NCBI GenBank assembly: GCA_000934385.1
Contig: KN880895.1
Location: 1-12,031, forward strand
Source: Cylindrobasidium torrendii FP15055 ss-10
Lineage: Eukaryota > Basidiomycota > Agaricomycetes > Agaricales > Physalacriaceae
Direction: 5' to 3'
Length of the DNA: 12,031 nucleotides
Shown one piece after another: positions 9,323 through 12,031 of the stretch (position 1 is the first letter of the stretch; every line of letters starts with the position of its first letter). The translations under genes and the position numbers were made by a program. The notes beneath the pieces were generated by a model. That model worked only from the letters and a program-made list of their open reading frames with translations. It had not been told where the DNA came from and ran no database searches.

Positions 9323-9330
9323 TGACGTCA
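9323..9330. promoter_or_regulatory. CRE-like site TGACGTCA
   Basis: A perfect 8-bp CRE/ATF consensus inside the 10-bp palindrome ttgacgtcaa, about 510 bp upstream of the 9839 start codon. A related cgacgtca occurs near 9484 on the same promoter. Fungal bZIP (ATF/CREB-type) factors bind such sites; use here is inferred. Confidence 0.35.
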
Positions 9331-9794
9331 AATCGTGATCGGCGACTGTCGGGAGATCCACGTGGTGGGCTGAAAATGGAAACGCACGGACCGCGTGGCT
9401 TGTTTCCTGCCACGACACACCTCACAGCCAACATCTCCGTTCGCCCTGGACCCAGCCGCCCCTCCGTCAATGCATTCCAACTCGACGTCAACACACTCGC
9501 CTGCCCTTCGTGTAACTACAGGACTCACGCTTGCTTTGCGCATGTGGTCCGCGGAGCTCATACTGTCCCGGCTCTGTGCCTACAGTACTCAAGCTCTGTG
9601 ACGTGCTCCGTCTTTGCGATGGAGCTGTCTGTGGTTCAAACTCGCCCGGTATGGAAAATCTCTGGCCTCTTCGCAGCCCTCCCTCAAGATATTTTACGTG
9701 TATCCACATATGGTTGACTTGCCCGTGCCCGGTGTGTATTCTTTGCATTCCTCGGTGCAGTCCTCGTTGCCCGAAGGACCAGAACTGACCTACC

Positions 9795-9803
9795 TATATA
9801 TTA
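9795..9803 (+). promoter_or_regulatory. TATA-like box of the 9839 gene
   Basis: The word tatatatta lies 36-44 nt before the ATG at 9839. If used, transcription would start close to the ATG and give a very short leader, which argues against starting the protein further upstream. Confidence 0.4.
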
Positions 9804-9838
9804 CTCTAGGTCGTCAGCTACTTCCTTGGCCCTACACC

Positions 9839-11802
9839 ATGCCTCGCCCCAAAACCACCAAAAAGACGACTGCCCGTTCCAAACCCGCCGCCGCTGCTGC
9901 AAGCAAGACCCCAACCACTGCTGCTACGAAGGCACCAAGCACAACTGCAACAAAGACGAAAGGTGTGTTTCTATTCCGTTCTCATATTGCTATGTTCTTA
10001 CCTTTTTGAACAGTCCTCACCGATGCCCAGAGACGTGTCCAAGAGGCAGAAGGTGCGTCACTTTCTGGTCAACGCCATAATCCCCTCACATGGTCCATTC
10101 TAGAGAGTCGCCGGTTAGCTGCAAAGATACAGGAGGAGGAGGAAGATGACGACGACGACGACGATGAGCAAGACGACGACGATGGCGAGGCTGGAACTCG
10201 CAAGGCAGCCGACGACTCCGAAGAGGAGCAGTCTGAGCCCGAGAACTGGGGAACCGCCCCTGGTATTGGCAGTCTCGACGTTGCCCCCAAGGTCACAACA
10301 TTTGCGGACAGCGAACCTGAAGGGCCTCCACCAACGTCTCCTTCTCGGGGCGCTGATTCTCCTAGCAGTGACGATGCAGATGCCATGAAGGAGGTTGTAA
10401 GTCTATACTTCTTCCCTTTCGTGCATGCTCCTTTTTGCTTATGCTTGTCTTCAGGATGTTACCACCGCTACTCCAGTCTCTCCCATCCGTCGCAAGAAGA
10501 AACGTGTCGCTCCGGATGGCAGTCCGCTCCAAGGGAAAGGCAAGAAACGCGCGCGCCCTATCGTTCCTGCTCCAGCCGCGGAGGTCATTGACATTGCCTC
10601 TTCCGATGCCGACGTCCCTCCCCTACCTCCTCCAATCCTCAAGGGACGTGCAAAGAAGGCCACTGTCAAGATTCAGACCAGCGACTTCTCGCAACTTGTG
10701 AACGAGGTGGTCGTAGGCTATAAGCAATCCGTTCGCGCCTCCAGCGTCCTTGACGGTGCGTGGTCCACGAAAAACAAACACGAGCGCCCCGGCCACTATC
10801 GTCCTATCTTCGACAAATTCTTTGCCTCATCCTTTCCTCGCGAGGGTCTCAAGGCCGTTCATGAAGAGTTGGTGAAGGATCCCGAGATGTACAAGAAGGC
10901 TGTCAAGAATGTGAGTGTCGTACTTACTCGATCCGGTGTATTACTCACCTTGCCGCAGGCTTTCTACACCAACAGCGATGTGCTTCGCGAGAACTTCGTC
11001 AACAAGGGCCGTGGTATCATCAAGCGCTATCTTGTTCCACCGACCCCTCACAATGATGACCTATGCGCCGAGCGTGTCTCCCACTATCGCCTCACTCGTG
11101 CGTTCTTGTGTGGAGAGGTCAACCCCGAGGTATTCTTCATATTCTGTGTTTCACTGATAGTGGACGCTGACTCATTACCAGACTCTCGAATTCAACAAAG
11201 ACACCATGTGGGAGGCCGACTGGTTGTCAGAGATGCTGCGAAACCTTTTGTTCGATTCAAAGGGCGAACTGGACGCCTATCTGGTATACAGGATCCATGA
11301 GAACGGTGGGATGACCATTCCAATGTATGCTATCATGAGCACCTCTGTAAGTTATCACCTGACTCGTCCTGTAATGCGCTTACTGATTTGTATAGGTCTA
11401 TCATTGTTTTGGTGAATGGGATCGAGGCACTCATCAGCGTAAATCATTCTCCGACGAGTACCACACTCACTACCTCAAGGAGATCAAGGACCTTACGGAT
11501 ACCTCCAACTCGGTCCCTGGATGGTTTGAGGAGCTCAAGCATGCGACCTTTGCCGAGGCCTGGTGCGTCCATGTTGCTTGTTTTGGGTGCATTACTCATT
11601 TCTTTGTAGTCGCCAGGCTAATATGCAGCACGAGATTGGTGCTCGCGATGCTCAAAAGGCAAGCAACATTGATGTCGATGCGCTCGCGCTCCGCACCGCA
11701 AAGAAGAAGGCAGCGCGTCTTGGCATTAGCCTTGAGGAGTTAGAGCGTCAGCAGCAGCAGGAGGCATCGTCTTCGTCGGCTCCTTCCACTGGTAGTGTGT
11801 AG
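9839..11802 (+). CDS. DUF6532-like protein with disordered, nuclear-signal N-terminus (535 aa, 8 exons)
   Basis: Exons: 9839-9962, 10014-10052, 10104-10396, 10455-10910, 10959-11129, 11182-11346, 11396-11562 and 11610-11802. Introns are 51, 51, 58, 48, 52, 49 and 47 nt. They sum to 1608 nt with an uninterrupted frame ending in TAG. Residues 1-41 are Lys/Ala/Thr-rich. Residues 42-68 look helical and run into an Asp/Glu run (65-85). Basic clusters RRKKKR (164-169) and KGKKRARP (180-187) look like a bipartite nuclear signal. VIDIASSD (196-203) resembles a SUMO-interacting motif. Residues about 220-470 match my recollection of the fungal DUF6532 domain, notably the IPMYAIMSTSVYHCFGEW stretch followed by FSDEYHTHY. 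The C-terminus is a Lys/Glu/Gln-rich helix, then a Ser-rich tail. The start has a good context (cacacc-type) and a TATA-like box just upstream. Function is unknown. Confidence 0.78.
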
Positions 11803-11822
11803 CTCTACGCCTGTATTATAGT

Positions 11823-11884
11823 TTTCTGGCTACTTACCGATTGTTTCTGGCTACTTATCGGATTGTTTTTGGCTACCGATTTTT
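11823..11884. repeat. ~22-bp tandem repeat, three copies, in 3' untranslated region
   Basis: Copies at 11823-11843, 11844-11865 and 11866-11884 share tttctggctact..cgatt with small changes; the third lacks the middle act. They start 21 bp after the stop codon of the preceding gene and are probably transcribed in its 3' untranslated region. Confidence 0.8.
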
Positions 11885-11930
11885 ATGTCGACATTTGTAA
11901 TGAAGCTGATTTCATCAGGAAATGCCTTAA

Positions 11931-12031
11931 TGGCATGGGTGCACATAGGTGCACATGGGTCAACCTATGTGAACCTATGTGAACCTGGGTGAACCTGATC
12001 AGGTTCACCCAGGTGAACTTTAGGTGCAGGT
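11931..12031. repeat. 10-bp-periodic array with a perfect 32-bp palindrome, runs off the window
   Basis: From 11931 the sequence falls into successive 10-mers: tggcatgggt, gcacataggt, gcacatgggt, caacctatgt, gaacctatgt, gaacctgggt, gaacctgatc. The direction then inverts (aggttcaccc, aggtgaac...). Positions 11983-12014 are a perfect 32-bp palindrome centred between 11998 and 11999. A second inverted pair, cacataggt (11942-11950) and acctatgtg (11963-11971), lies inside. The array is cut by the window end, so its length and partner are unknown. Confidence 0.85.

Larger units (their letters stand above)
8769..9838. other. Intergenic region with tandem repeat and promoter elements
   Basis: The first part (8769-8840) is the 3' untranslated region of the upstream gene, with a GTC run and a T-rich tract. 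Positions 9004-9210 are a three-copy tandem repeat. From 9320 on the sequence is probably promoter of the downstream gene, with a CRE-like palindrome and a TATA-like box. A 131-codon open frame at 9322-9717 begins at a non-ATG codon, matches nothing I know and is not called. Confidence 0.55.

Noticed and set aside
9322..9717. 131-codon plus-strand frame upstream of the 9839 gene
   Set aside because: It begins at a non-ATG codon, has no recognisable motif, and overlaps the likely promoter.

Overview
The window looks like a transposon-rich stretch of a basidiomycete (Agaricomycetes-type) genome. Its genes are cut by many very short introns of about 47-58 nt with GT..AG ends. Its best recognised proteins belong to fungus-specific families: Plavaka-type transposases and what looks like a DUF6532-type protein. 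No bacterial operon structure, rRNA, intact tRNA or CRISPR array is visible.

Layout. Positions 1-592 (+) hold the last two exons of a Plavaka-type transposase whose front lies outside the window. Positions 593-1257 are non-coding, with a tRNA-like A/B-box pair and a 29-bp direct repeat. Positions 1258-4644 (-) hold a second, divergent Plavaka-type transposase that can be joined into an uninterrupted 1060-residue frame. The two transposases face each other tail to tail. Positions 4645-6194 hold no confident gene, but contain two good intron signatures just upstream of the minus-strand transposase and a pyrimidine-rich leader for the next gene. Positions 6195-8768 (+) encode an uncharacterised nuclear-looking protein of about 807 residues, whose start codon appears to be split by an intron. 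Positions 8769-9838 are intergenic, with an ~80-bp tandem repeat, a CRE-like palindrome and a TATA-like box. Positions 9839-11802 (+) encode an eight-exon, 535-residue protein with a basic/acidic disordered front, nuclear-localisation and SUMO-interaction-like motifs, and a DUF6532-like back half. Positions 11803-12031 carry a 22-bp tandem repeat and a 10-bp-periodic array containing a perfect 32-bp palindrome.

How the parts may fit. The left third is transposon DNA. The two co-oriented genes on the right both encode proteins with lysine-rich nuclear signals and long disordered regions. They may be ordinary members of multi-copy fungal families, or cargo of a larger element whose end could be the periodic array at the right edge. 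The sequence does not decide between these. Exon coordinates were worked out by eye from splice signals and frame continuity; no transcript data support them.
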